Shown piece by piece: positions 28,073-36,030 of a stretch of 64,000 nucleotides of DNA. Each line of letters begins with the position of its first letter. Position 1 is the stretch's first letter. A program made the position numbers and the translations under genes. The stretch is from a bacterium (GTDB lineage Bacteria > Actinomycetota > Acidimicrobiia > Spongiisociales > Spongiisociaceae): assembly GCA_028820935.1 (NCBI GenBank), contig JAPPHZ010000030.1, positions 62,001 through 126,000 of the forward strand, written 5' to 3'. The notes beneath the pieces are model-generated. The model made no database searches, was not told the origin of the DNA, and saw only the letters and a list, made by a program, of their open reading frames with translations.

Positions 28073-29440
28073 ATAGAACTAGTACGCAAAGGCGCTTTCG
28101 CGAGGCTCTGGTGGGCAAGCGCAGCCTCCTCGTGGGGCGACTGGATCACGTTTTTCGCCACGCTCGCCCTGGCCGATCATATCGGCGGCAGCACCGCGGT
28201 CCTGGTCCCCCTGGTGAGCCGGATCATTCCCAGCTTGTTGCTGGGTCCGCTGGCGGGCGTGCTGGCCGATCGATTCGACCGCAAGTGGACGATGGTGGCA
28301 TCCGATGCCGGGCGCGCGGTGGTGGTGCTTTGGCTGGTGCTGGCCAACGATCTGGTCACCATCGCCGTCATCTCTTCCATCCTCGAGATCCTGACCATGG
28401 TTCGCCAGCCGGCCCGGGAAGCGGCTGTACCCACCCTGGTCGAGACGGAACAACTGGTGAAGGCCAACAGCTTCTCCGCCGCCGCCGCCTACGGAACCGC
28501 GCCGATCGGGGCGGCGACCTGGTCGGGCGTGGCCGCTCTCTACGCGGTGTTGGGCGCGGTGGGTCCGATCGACCGGGCCCCCGACCTGGCCTTCGTCCTG
28601 GACTCTGTGACCTTCCTGGTCTCCGGGGCGATCGTGGCCACCATCGCCATCCCCAAGCCGACGCTGGCCGATGCGAGCGGCGCCCGGGACCGGGCCGGGA
28701 GGGATTGGTCACAACCCTTGCGCGACATGGTCGAGGGATTCGCCTTCGTCACCCGGACCCGTACTGTCCGCCGGGTGGTGTTCGGGATGGCGGTGGCCCT
28801 GTTCGGCGGGAGCGCCCTCCTGCCCCTCGGCCAGTCGTTCGCCAGTACCGTCCTGCGAGGAGGTGACACCGGGTTCGGGGTGCTGGTCACCGCGCTGGGC
28901 GTCGGGGTGGGCGTGGGCATGATGGGGGTAGCCGTGTTCAGCTCCGACCGGACCCGCTACGACCTGACCTACGCGCTGAGCCTGGGCCTGGCCGGTCTGG
29001 CCATAGCGCTGGCCGCCTTCGCCCAGACCATCAGCGGAGCGGCCGGTTGGGTGCTGGTCGGCGGGATCGGGACCGGCGTGGCCTATGTCACGGGCTTTAC
29101 CCACCTCCATGGCGAGGTGGACGACACCCTCCGGGGACGCACCTTTGCGGCTCTGTTCACGCTGGTCCGCATGGCCATGCTGGCCTCGTTCGCGCTGGCG
29201 GTGGTGGTCGCGAACGCCCTGGACGGCATCTTCCCCGCGCCGTTCGACAGCGGCATCCGGAACCTGTTCGCCATCTCCGGCGTGCTGATCCTGGGCACGG
29301 GTTCGCTGCTGATCCTCGCCATCCGGTCGGCCCTGCTCAAGCCGGACGTCCCGCCCGAGGTACGCCGGTCGATACGGGATGCCTCCCGCGCGTTCGGCTT
29401 GATGAGAGGCCGGCGGGGCGACTCCGGGTACCGCGATTGA
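28073..29440 (+). CDS. MFS transporter with probable ATA start
   Basis: About 455 aa, MFS exporter of the MFS_3/EntS-like type. The loop 2-3 motif GVLADRFDRKW is clear, and 11-12 hydrophobic segments are visible. The first canonical in-frame start, GTG 28214, would delete TM1. The frame is open upstream and encodes a typical family N-terminus, ELVRKGAFARLWWASAAS, then SWGDWITFF. The frame contains no ATG, GTG or TTG between the in-frame stop at 28055 and 28214. AGAGGG at 28061-28066 followed six bases later by ATA 28073 gives the best initiation site. I infer an AUA start; a sequence error at this codon is the main alternative. Substrate unknown. Confidence 0.82.
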   Translation: MELVRKGAFARLWWASAASSWGDWITFFATLALADHIGGSTAVLVPLVSRIIPSLLLGPLAGVLADRFDRKWTMVASDAGRAVVVLWLVLANDLVTIAVISSILEILTMVRQPAREAAVPTLVETEQLVKANSFSAAAAYGTAPIGAATWSGVAALYAVLGAVGPIDRAPDLAFVLDSVTFLVSGAIVATIAIPKPTLADASGARDRAGRDWSQPLRDMVEGFAFVTRTRTVRRVVFGMAVALFGGSALLPLGQSFASTVLRGGDTGFGVLVTALGVGVGVGMMGVAVFSSDRTRYDLTYALSLGLAGLAIALAAFAQTISGAAGWVLVGGIGTGVAYVTGFTHLHGEVDDTLRGRTFAALFTLVRMAMLASFALAVVVANALDGIFPAPFDSGIRNLFAISGVLILGTGSLLILAIRSALLKPDVPPEVRRSIRDASRAFGLMRGRRGDSGYRD

Positions 29441-29467
29441 GCGGGCACCGGGCGGGGCGGTAGCGCG

Positions 29468-30067
29468 GTGAACCGCTACATAGCGCTCGAGGGCATCGAC
29501 GGGGCCGGTAAGACCAGCGTGTCGACCGCCCTGGCCCTTCTCCTCGAGGAGGCCGGCCACGACGTGGTGCGGGTGCGGGAACCGGGCGGGACCGCGGTGG
29601 GGGAGGGCTTGCGGCAGATCCTCCTGGATGGGCCTCCGGTCACGTCATGGGCGGAGGCGCTGATGTTTGCCGCAGCCCGGGCCCAGCTCGTCGCCGAGGT
29701 GATCCGTCCCGCTCTCGATCGGGGCGCCTGGGTCCTGAGCGACCGCTCCGTCTACTCGTCGCTCGCCTACCAGGGTGCGGGCCGCGGGCTGGGCATGGAC
29801 CGCGTCCGCCGGATCAACGAACCCGGCCTGCTTGGAACCTGGCCCGACCTGGTGGTGTTGCTCAGCGTCTCTCCCCCCGACGGCCTGGCGCGCCAGTCCA
29901 GACCGGATCGGATCGGCGCCCAGGGCGTTCCGTTCCTCGGGGCGGTCGCCGAGGGTTTCGCCAGGCTTGCCGAAGAAGAACCCGGTCGCTTCGTGGTGAT
30001 CGACGCCGGGTGTCCGGTGGAACAGGTGGTGGCCGGCGCCTGGGACGCCTTGGGAGTCCCAGCCTGA
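29468..30067 (+). CDS. tmk: Thymidylate kinase
   Basis: 199 aa, GTG start. It phosphorylates dTMP to dTDP for DNA synthesis. The P-loop EGIDGAGKTS is at residues 8-17, the DRX motif is in LSDRSVYSSLAYQG, and VREPGGTAVGE carries the substrate-binding Arg. It overlaps holB by one to three bases (TGATG), a common tmk-holB pairing in bacteria. The lid region is short. Cytosolic. Confidence 0.95.
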   Translation: MNRYIALEGIDGAGKTSVSTALALLLEEAGHDVVRVREPGGTAVGEGLRQILLDGPPVTSWAEALMFAAARAQLVAEVIRPALDRGAWVLSDRSVYSSLAYQGAGRGLGMDRVRRINEPGLLGTWPDLVVLLSVSPPDGLARQSRPDRIGAQGVPFLGAVAEGFARLAEEEPGRFVVIDAGCPVEQVVAGAWDALGVPA

Positions 30068-31137
30068 TGGCCGGGCTGCACGGGGGCGCCGGGATCATCG
30101 GCCACCGCGCCACCCTGGACGCGCTGTGCGCCGAGGTGGCGTCGCCGGCCCATTCCTACCTGTTCACCGGACCCGCCGGTGTCGGGAAGGCCACCGTGGC
30201 GCTCTCATTCGCGGCGGAGTTGGCGGGCCGGTCAGAGGCTGACCGGGATCGGGTGATGCGGAAGAGCCATCCCGATGTGGTGGTGATGGGACCCGAGGGC
30301 CGCGCCGGTTTCGGGGTGGGCCAGTCCCGGGTGGCAATCACGGCAGCCAGCCTGCGCCCGGTGGAGGCCGACCGGAAGGTGTTCATTCTCGACGAGGTCT
30401 CGACGATGACGGAGGCAGCGGCCAACGCCCTGCTCAAGACGTTGGAGGAGCCGCCGCCCGGGACCGTTTTCGTCCTGGTGGCCGAGTCGGCCGACGACCT
30501 GCCTCCCACGGTGGCGAGCCGTTGCCGGCTGGTCCGCTTCGGGCGGGTGCCGGAGGGGGAGCTGGCCGCCGCGCTGGTGGACCGCGGCGCGGAAGCGGAA
30601 CGGGCGTCGATGGTCGCCCGGATTGCAGGGGGGAGGCCGGGTCTGGCCCTGGACCTGGTGAGGAGCCGGGAAGCGGCCGCCTTCCGGCGGTCATGGCTGG
30701 CGGTCCCGGGCCGTCTCCCATCCGAGCCCGGCCATGGTTTCCGGCTGGCCGAGGAGATGCTGGCAGCCCACGAGCCCCTGCTGGAGGGGATCAAGGCCCG
30801 CCGCTATGAGGAGGAGGAGGCCTACAAGTCGCGCGGAGACCGGATGCCGAAGGCGTTACGCGACAGCTACGACCGCACGTTGCGGCGGACCGGCACGTCA
30901 TTGCTGGTGGCCGGCCTGGACATGCTGGCTTCCTGGTACCTGGACGCGGCCTCGGTGCAGCACGGTGGGCCGGTCCGCAATCCGGACGTGCCGAGGACCG
31001 AGCTGGCGAAGGTGCCGGCCCGTCCGGCGGCGCGCTCGGCGGAGTTGGTGATCGATGCCGGCGTCCAGCTCCGCCAGAACCAGCGGCCCAGGCTGGTGCT
31101 GGCCTGGCTATTCAACCGCCTCGCAGACGGCGTATGA
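30067..31137 (+). CDS. holB: DNA polymerase III delta-prime subunit
   Basis: 356 aa clamp-loader subunit. It has an AAA+ P-loop variant GPAGVGKAT (with Ala before Thr), a Walker-B-like region KVFILDEVSTMTEAAANALLKTLEEPP, and SRC in ASRCRLVRF, the arginine-finger motif of delta-prime. The zinc-module Cys residues found in many DnaX/HolB proteins are not visible. ATG 30067 overlaps the tmk stop. A TAGTTGC heptamer array begins two bases after its TGA stop. Confidence 0.93.
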   Translation: MAGLHGGAGIIGHRATLDALCAEVASPAHSYLFTGPAGVGKATVALSFAAELAGRSEADRDRVMRKSHPDVVVMGPEGRAGFGVGQSRVAITAASLRPVEADRKVFILDEVSTMTEAAANALLKTLEEPPPGTVFVLVAESADDLPPTVASRCRLVRFGRVPEGELAAALVDRGAEAERASMVARIAGGRPGLALDLVRSREAAAFRRSWLAVPGRLPSEPGHGFRLAEEMLAAHEPLLEGIKARRYEEEEAYKSRGDRMPKALRDSYDRTLRRTGTSLLVAGLDMLASWYLDAASVQHGGPVRNPDVPRTELAKVPARPAARSAELVIDAGVQLRQNQRPRLVLAWLFNRLADGV

Positions 31138-31138
31138 G

Positions 31139-31166
31139 TAGTTGCTAGTTGCTAGTTGCTAGTTGT
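31139..31166 (+). repeat. TAGTTGC heptamer array behind holB
   Basis: Three perfect TAGTTGC units and one TAGTTGT, starting one base after the holB TGA stop and in holB orientation. It continues the pattern seen behind topA and the DUF2236 gene. Confidence 0.95.
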
Positions 31167-31246
31167 ATATGATAATGCTGGGCCAATGACCGTCGGCTAC
31201 GGGGCCGGATGTACCATCACTCAGGAAGGCAACACGAGGTAGCAGG

Positions 31247-31912
31247 ATGAGTATCGGCAACCAGTTCATCTCGGCGGAGTTGTACGAATACATCCTGGCC
31301 ACCTCTCTCCGCGAGGATGACCTGGGCCGCGATCTCCGGGAGGTGACCGCGCTCCTACCCGAGTCCAACATGCAGATCTCGCCGGACCAGGGCCAGTTCA
31401 TGGGGATGCTGGTGAAGCTCATGGACGCCACCCGTATTGTCGAGGTCGGGGTGTTCACCGGCTACAGCAGCCTCTGCATGGCCAGGGCGATGCGAGACGG
31501 AGGCACCCTGGTGGCCTGCGACATCAGCGTCGACTACACCGACGTGGCCCGCCGCTACTGGGCGCGGGCGGGCGTGGCGGACCGGATCGACCTGCGGATC
31601 GGCCCCGCCCTCGAAACGCTGGACGGCTTGATCAGCGAAGGTAGGAGTGGGGAGTTCGATCTGGCCTTCATCGACGCCGACAAGGAGAACTATCCGGGGT
31701 ACTACGAGCGCTGCCTGTCCCTGTTGCGCTCCGGCGGGCTGATGATCCTGGACAACATCCTCTGGAGCGGTCGCGTGGCCGACCCGGCCGACACGGGCCG
31801 GCAGACCTCCATCCTCCGGGACCTCGCGGCCGAGGTCGGTCGGGATGGCCGGTTAGTGGACGTAACCCTCCTGCCGGTGGCGGACGGCGTGCTCATGGCC
31901 CGCAAGGCCTGA
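31247..31912 (+). CDS. Class I SAM-dependent O-methyltransferase (caffeoyl-CoA OMT-like)
   Basis: 221 aa. SAM-binding motif I is VEVGVFTGYSSLCMA (about 65-79), followed by GTLVACDIS. The metal/substrate region is LAFIDADKENYPGYYE and ILDNILWSGRVADP, as in the cation-dependent COMT/CCoAOMT family (OMT_3 fold). Full family length. Methylates a catechol-like or other hydroxyl; the bacterial substrate is unknown. It is expressed from its own promoter downstream of the holB array, as shown by the 80-base gap, and is followed at eight bases by a K+ channel gene. Confidence 0.9.
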   Translation: MSIGNQFISAELYEYILATSLREDDLGRDLREVTALLPESNMQISPDQGQFMGMLVKLMDATRIVEVGVFTGYSSLCMARAMRDGGTLVACDISVDYTDVARRYWARAGVADRIDLRIGPALETLDGLISEGRSGEFDLAFIDADKENYPGYYERCLSLLRSGGLMILDNILWSGRVADPADTGRQTSILRDLAAEVGRDGRLVDVTLLPVADGVLMARKA

Positions 31913-31919
31913 CGGCGAC

Positions 31920-32951
31920 ATGAAGATCGGCTCCTCCATGCGAGCTCCCGAAGCCGGTGAGGTCAGTTGGACGCGCTTCCGGGCCGGGCTGGGCCTGCTG
32001 GCCCTGGTGCTCGTTCTCGGCACGACGGGCTACGTCGTGCTGGGCCTGCCATGGCTCGACGCCCTTTACCAGACCGTCATCACCATCTCGACGGTGGGCT
32101 ACCGGGAGCTGGGCACATTCAGCACTCGCTACGAGGTGTTCACCATCCTCCTGATCCTGTTCGGGACCGGCACCGGCCTGTATACCCTCGGAGTGCTGAT
32201 CGACACCATGTTCGAGGCCAGGGTTACGGGACACTTCCGGAGGCGAAGGATGAGGCGAAGAATCGATCGTTTGAAGGGCCACGTGGTCCTGTGTGGCTTC
32301 GGCCAGGTAGGGGAAGCCATCTGTGAGGAGATGATCCGGAGCGGCAAGCAGGTGGTCATCGTCGACCGTTTGCTCCCGGACCGCGCGGATGGCTCTTCCG
32401 ACATCCCGATGGTGCAGGGCGATGCCACCGATGACGCCGTCCTGCATCGGGCGGGGCTGGGGCGGGCCCGAACCCTGGTGCTGGCCCTCGACTCCGATGT
32501 GGACAACCTGTTCGTGGCGCTGACGGCCCGCTCGATCAACCCCGAGATATTCATCGTGGCGAGGGCCAACCACGGGGCGGCCATCGGCAAGCTGCGCCAG
32601 GCCGGAGCCGACCGGGTGGTGAACCCCCACCAGATCGGCGGGGCGCATATGGCGGCGATGGTGGCGCAGCCGGAGGTGGTGGAGTTCCTCGACGTGGTGA
32701 TGCGAGACGGCGAGTTCGAGGTGCGGATGGCGCACTTCGAGATCGCTCCGGGCTCGCAGCTGGCCGGTCGCTCCCTGGGCGAAGCAGGTATCCGGCGCCG
32801 GACGGGAAGCACCATCCTGGCGATCCGGCGCGGCGAGACCTTCCTGACCAACCAGGACAGGCAGCTGGTTCTGGAACCCGGGGACATCATCATCGCGCTC
32901 GGCACCGACGACCACCTGCGCCGGCTCCAGGCCCACACGACCGGGACCTGA
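31920..32951 (+). CDS. Two-TM potassium channel with RCK (TrkA-N/TrkA-C) regulatory domain
   Basis: 343 aa, MthK/Kch-like. TM1 is at about 22-43, the pore helix and selectivity filter are TISTVGY (55-61), and TM2 is at about 72-96. A very basic linker (RRRRMRRRIDR) connects to the RCK domain with Rossmann motif GFGQVGEAI (126-134). The C-terminal TrkA-C part ends in EPGDIIIALGTDDHL. Four subunits form a K+ channel gated by ligand binding to the RCK ring. The next gene starts in the same frame after its TGA. Confidence 0.92.
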   Translation: MKIGSSMRAPEAGEVSWTRFRAGLGLLALVLVLGTTGYVVLGLPWLDALYQTVITISTVGYRELGTFSTRYEVFTILLILFGTGTGLYTLGVLIDTMFEARVTGHFRRRRMRRRIDRLKGHVVLCGFGQVGEAICEEMIRSGKQVVIVDRLLPDRADGSSDIPMVQGDATDDAVLHRAGLGRARTLVLALDSDVDNLFVALTARSINPEIFIVARANHGAAIGKLRQAGADRVVNPHQIGGAHMAAMVAQPEVVEFLDVVMRDGEFEVRMAHFEIAPGSQLAGRSLGEAGIRRRTGSTILAIRRGETFLTNQDRQLVLEPGDIIIALGTDDHLRRLQAHTTGT

Positions 32952-32999
32952 CCCATCGTTCCGGCCGCTCTCCGGGGGCCTCTCAGCAGGATCGCCTGG

Positions 33000-33626
33000 G
33001 TGCTGCTGTGGCCGCCGGCCAGGGTCGTGGCCGCCTGGTTCCCGTATTCGGTCGTCCGCCGCGCCCGGTTACCGAAGGGTCCGTTCGTGGCGGTCATCAA
33101 CCACTTCTCCTTACTAGATCCACCCGTCGCGGGCCTGGCCCTCCGCCGGCCGGTGAGGTTCCTCGCCCTCGACGAGATCTGGGGCGTCAATGCGGCTCTC
33201 GACGCGGTGCTCACGTCCTTCGACTCCATCCCGGTTGCCAGGTCCGACCGCCGGGCGCTCGGGGCGTTGAGGGCGGCACTCCGTCACCTGGAGTCGGGGC
33301 GTCCGATCGGGGTGTTCCCGGAAGGCCGCCGGGTGGCGGCCTGGGGGGAGGTCCCGCTGAAGACCGGCGCGGCCTGGCTGGCGTTACGAGCGTCGGTTCC
33401 GGCCGTCCCCGTGGCCATCTGGGGGAGCCAGCACGCCATGCCGATGGACGGGATGAGGGTAAAGCGCGCCCCGATCAGGGTGGTGGTCGGGACACCGATC
33501 GACCCCAGGCCGTTCATGGAACGTTCCGACCCGGTGCCGGCCCTCAACGAGTCCATCCGCTTCGCCCTCGACCAGGAGCTACGCCGGCTGGAAGCCGCCT
33601 ACCCGGACGGGCCGGCCGGCGGATGA
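33000..33626 (+). CDS. 1-acyl-glycerol-3-phosphate acyltransferase (PlsC family)
   Basis: 208 aa. The acyltransferase motif is present in a slightly varied form: INHFSLLDPP (NHxxxxD, about 32-41) for catalysis, followed by VAGLALRRPVRFLALDEI. GVFPEGRR is the glycerol-3-phosphate-binding motif III and VPVAIWGS is motif IV. Makes phosphatidic acid or acylates a related acceptor at the membrane. GTG 33000 with AGCAGG nine bases upstream is chosen. The frame is open back to the channel stop at 32951, and an ATC at 32955 could also serve as a start. A tRNA gene follows. Confidence 0.88.
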   Translation: MLLWPPARVVAAWFPYSVVRRARLPKGPFVAVINHFSLLDPPVAGLALRRPVRFLALDEIWGVNAALDAVLTSFDSIPVARSDRRALGALRAALRHLESGRPIGVFPEGRRVAAWGEVPLKTGAAWLALRASVPAVPVAIWGSQHAMPMDGMRVKRAPIRVVVGTPIDPRPFMERSDPVPALNESIRFALDQELRRLEAAYPDGPAGG

Positions 33627-33661
33627 GGTGGAGAGTTTCCAGCACTAGAATTGGCGGACCT

Positions 33662-33733
33662 GCCGGAGTAGCTCAGGGGTAGAGCAGCTCACTCGTAATG
33701 AGCAGGCCAGGGGTTCGAATCCCCTCTCCGGCT
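33662..33733 (+). tRNA. tRNA-Thr (anticodon CGT)
   Basis: A complete cloverleaf: acceptor GCCGGAG/CTCCGGC, D arm GCTC...GAGC with AGGGGTA loop, anticodon stem GCTCA/TGAGC with loop CTCGTAA (CGT in positions 34-36), and T arm AGGGG-TTCGAAT-CCCCT. The discriminator is T, and CCA is not encoded. 72 nt. It lies alone between plsC and the sigma factor. Confidence 0.97.
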
Positions 33734-33835
33734 CGCATGCATGGCGCGGTTAGTTTGCCGAGAGGCGGGACCTCCCCGGCCGCCAGGTCAGACTGGCGAT
33801 CGCTCGTGGGCACTGGATAGCCAGGGACGAGGCAG

Positions 33836-34414
33836 ATGGCGGACAGGGCGAACTTCGAGCGGGACGCGATGCAGTACGCACATCCTCTCTTCTCGGCGGC
33901 ACTGCGCATGACCCGCAACCGGGCCGATGCCGAGGACCTGGTGCAGGAGACATTCCTGAAGGCGTATCGCGGATACGAGGGCTTCAAGGAGGGGACGAAC
34001 CTGCGCGCCTGGCTGTACAGGATCCTGACCAACACGTTCATCAATCGCTACCGGCAGCAGCAGCGCCGTCCTAGCGAGGTCGATCTGGACGGGGTGGAGG
34101 GGCTCTACCTCTACAAGCGGGTGGCCACGACCGAGACCGATCGGGCGGCGCGCTCGGCAGAGGACGAGGTGTTCGACGCGCTGGAGGGATCGGACGTACG
34201 GCAGGCGATCGACAAGCTCCCCCGGAAGTACCGGATGCCGGTGCTGATGGCCGACCTCGAAGGCTTCTCCTACAAGGAAATCGCCGGGATGCTGGAGATT
34301 CCCATCGGAACCGTGATGTCGAGGCTCCATCGCGGACGAAGGGCGCTACAGAAGCTATTGTGGCAGACCGCGGAGGAACGGGGGTTCCGCACCCCCGACG
34401 GGGAAGGGGATTGA
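33836..34414 (+). CDS. ECF RNA polymerase sigma factor (SigH/SigR/RpoE-like)
   Basis: 192 aa. Region 2 is [29 protein letters not shown], then [23 protein letters not shown]; region 4 is [30 protein letters not shown], with the helix-turn-helix for the -35 box. No other domains. It is translationally coupled (TGATG) to a zinc-binding anti-sigma gene, the arrangement of the SigR-RsrA and SigH-RshA thiol-stress switches. By that analogy it probably answers disulphide or oxidative stress. No clear GGGAAT-type autoregulatory promoter was found in the 100 bases after the tRNA. Confidence 0.92.
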   Translation: MADRANFERDAMQYAHPLFSAALRMTRNRADAEDLVQETFLKAYRGYEGFKEGTNLRAWLYRILTNTFINRYRQQQRRPSEVDLDGVEGLYLYKRVATTETDRAARSAEDEVFDALEGSDVRQAIDKLPRKYRMPVLMADLEGFSYKEIAGMLEIPIGTVMSRLHRGRRALQKLLWQTAEERGFRTPDGEGD

Positions 34415-34650
34415 TGCACCGCAAGTCGTGCTTCCGGGCCGCCACCAGGCTCTACTCGTATCTTGACGGCGAGATACGGGCCATCCGGAGGATCCGGATC
34501 CGGCTGCACCTCAGGCGATGCCTGAATTGCGAGCGCGCCTTCCACTTCGAGAAGCGGCTGCGCCGCTTCATTCGCGAACGGGCCCGGGTCGATGCTCCAC
34601 CCGAGGTGGTGGAGCGCATCCGCCGACTGATCCGGGACCGGCACTCCTAG
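34414..34650 (+). CDS. ZAS-family anti-sigma factor (RsrA/RshA-like)
   Basis: 78 aa, small and very basic. It has the YSYLDGEI start and the His32-x3-Cys36-x2-Cys39 zinc motif (HLRRCLNC) of redox-sensing zinc anti-sigma factors, plus Cys6 at about the position of the RsrA trigger cysteine. By analogy, zinc-bound protein sequesters the partner sigma factor and disulphide formation releases it. ATG 34414 overlaps the sigma stop. The stop TAG is followed by GGTCTAG. Co-transcribed with the sigma gene. Confidence 0.88.
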   Translation: MHRKSCFRAATRLYSYLDGEIRAIRRIRIRLHLRRCLNCERAFHFEKRLRRFIRERARVDAPPEVVERIRRLIRDRHS

Positions 34651-34658
34651 TGGTCTAG

Positions 34659-35597
34659 GTGATCGGACCTCGTTCGATAAGGATGGGGGAGTTGTGGCGG
34701 TCCCGGGTCCGGGCCTCCGCCACAGGTCCGTTCGGCCACATCGAGTACCCGCTACGCCACACCCTGGACTTCCCCGGCGACCCCGGCGTGTGCGGTCCCG
34801 GCTCGGCATCCTGGTCGGTGATCTCGGATGTGGCCGCCTTCGTGGGCGGCATCAGGGCGCTGTTGATCCAGAGCGCCCATCCGGAGGTGGTGGCCGGGGT
34901 TGCGGACCACTCCCGCTACCGGGTCGACCCGCTGGGACGGCTGTCCCGGACCTCCGCCTACGTCACGGCAACCACATTCGGCGCCGGCCCTGAGGTGGAA
35001 CGCGCCGTGGAGGCGGTCCGAAGGGCTCACAGCCGCGTGGAGGGGACCTCCCACCGTGGCCGGCCCTATTCGGCCGGTGCTCCCGGCCTGTCCGCCTGGG
35101 TGCACAACGTGCTGACCGACTCTTTCCTGGCCGCCCACCAGGCATTCGGGGCGGTAGCCCTGACCCCGACCGACGCCGATCGCTTCGTGCGCGAGCAGGC
35201 CCGCATCGGACGGATGCTCGGCGCGGAGCCCGTGCCCGTGGAGGCCGACCCGCTATCGCGCTGGGTGTCGGCTCACGCAGACCTGGCCCCGTCGCCCGGG
35301 ATGCGGGAGGCGGTGGACTTCCTGGCGGACCCGCCGCTGGCGGGGCTGCAGAAGGTCGGTTACCGACTCCTCTATCTCGGGGCGGTCTCGACCATTCCGG
35401 ATCGGATCAGAGGCCTGCTCGGGATCCGGCGTCGGGGTGGCCGTCCGGCCGGTGCTCTGGCGGTGAAGCTCCTCCGGTCGGTGCTGGGGTTCTCGCCCAC
35501 CTGGAGCCTGGCGCTGATCCGCACCGGCTGCCCGGTTCCCGAAGGAGTACTCCGCCAGCCCCTACCCGTCGACATCCCGCCCGGCTGGAAGGTCTAG
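34659..35597 (+). CDS. DUF2236 / MpaB-family protein (rubber-oxygenase-like fold)
   Basis: 312 aa. The family pattern is seen in VGGIRALLIQSAHPEVVAGVADHSRYRVDPLGRLSRTSAYV, with a conserved His, and WVHNVLTDSFLAAHQAFG. This family includes latex-clearing protein and MpaB and often binds haem, but many members have no known role. The start is GTG 34659, eight bases after the anti-sigma stop; ATG 34683 is an alternative. Probably the last gene of the sigma operon. Its TAG stop is the first triplet of the longest forward heptamer array. Confidence 0.85.
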   Translation: MIGPRSIRMGELWRSRVRASATGPFGHIEYPLRHTLDFPGDPGVCGPGSASWSVISDVAAFVGGIRALLIQSAHPEVVAGVADHSRYRVDPLGRLSRTSAYVTATTFGAGPEVERAVEAVRRAHSRVEGTSHRGRPYSAGAPGLSAWVHNVLTDSFLAAHQAFGAVALTPTDADRFVREQARIGRMLGAEPVPVEADPLSRWVSAHADLAPSPGMREAVDFLADPPLAGLQKVGYRLLYLGAVSTIPDRIRGLLGIRRRGGRPAGALAVKLLRSVLGFSPTWSLALIRTGCPVPEGVLRQPLPVDIPPGWKV

Positions 35598-35650
35598 TTG
35601 CTAGTTGCTAGTTGCTAGTTGCTAGTTGCTAGTTGTTAGTTACTAGTTAT
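35595..35650 (+). repeat. TAGTTGC heptamer array fused to the DUF2236 stop codon
   Basis: Eight units in gene orientation: five perfect TAGTTGC, then TAGTTGT, TAGTTAC and TAGTTAT, decaying with distance. The first TAG (35595-35597) is the stop codon. Every unit retains TAGTT. Confidence 0.95.
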
Positions 35651-35658
35651 CTTAGAGT

Positions 35659-35691
35659 ACTACAGACTACAGACTACAGACCAGACCACAG
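35659..35691 (+). repeat. ACTACAG heptamer array
   Basis: Three perfect ACTACAG units followed by degenerate ACCAG and ACCACAG, eight bases after the TAGTTGC array. It has the same seven-base period but a different sequence. A putative -10 (TACTAT, 35699-35704) lies just downstream. Confidence 0.8.
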
Positions 35692-35711
35692 ACGCTGGTA
35701 CTATCCCCTCC

Positions 35712-36014
35712 ATGGCAGGGGCGGCAGGAATCAGGGCGCTTACGGGGCCGGTCTCCTGGTTGCTCGTGGGGTTGGTCCTCTGCGCCTGGCCGGCTACTTC
35801 AGTGCTCGCAGCCGATGAGCCGGAGGCTCCGGCCGCGGATGCGCCCGTGCCCGCCATCCCGGTTCCCGACGATCCGCCCGCGGAACCCGAACCCGAATGG
35901 TCCTACCGGTTCCTGGTCCCGGCCACCCTGTTACTCGGTACCGTCGCGGTGGTGGGCGCCATCATCATGTACTTCGTGAGGGTCACCAAGAACCGATACC
36001 GTGTGATCAGGTGA
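35712..36014 (+). CDS. Small exported/membrane hypothetical protein
   Basis: 100 aa, unknown function. Residues 1-~33 look like a signal peptide ending near VLAADEP. Residues ~34-62 are Pro/Ala/Glu-rich and probably disordered. Residues ~67-90 form one membrane helix, followed by a short basic tail (VTKNRYRVIR). No ribosome site is seen before the ATG. TACTAT ends seven bases upstream, so the message may be leaderless. It precedes the metalloprotease-like gene on the same strand by 16 bases. Confidence 0.7.
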   Translation: MAGAAGIRALTGPVSWLLVGLVLCAWPATSVLAADEPEAPAADAPVPAIPVPDDPPAEPEPEWSYRFLVPATLLLGTVAVVGAIIMYFVRVTKNRYRVIR

Positions 36015-36030
36015 GACCGGCGCGGCCGCG

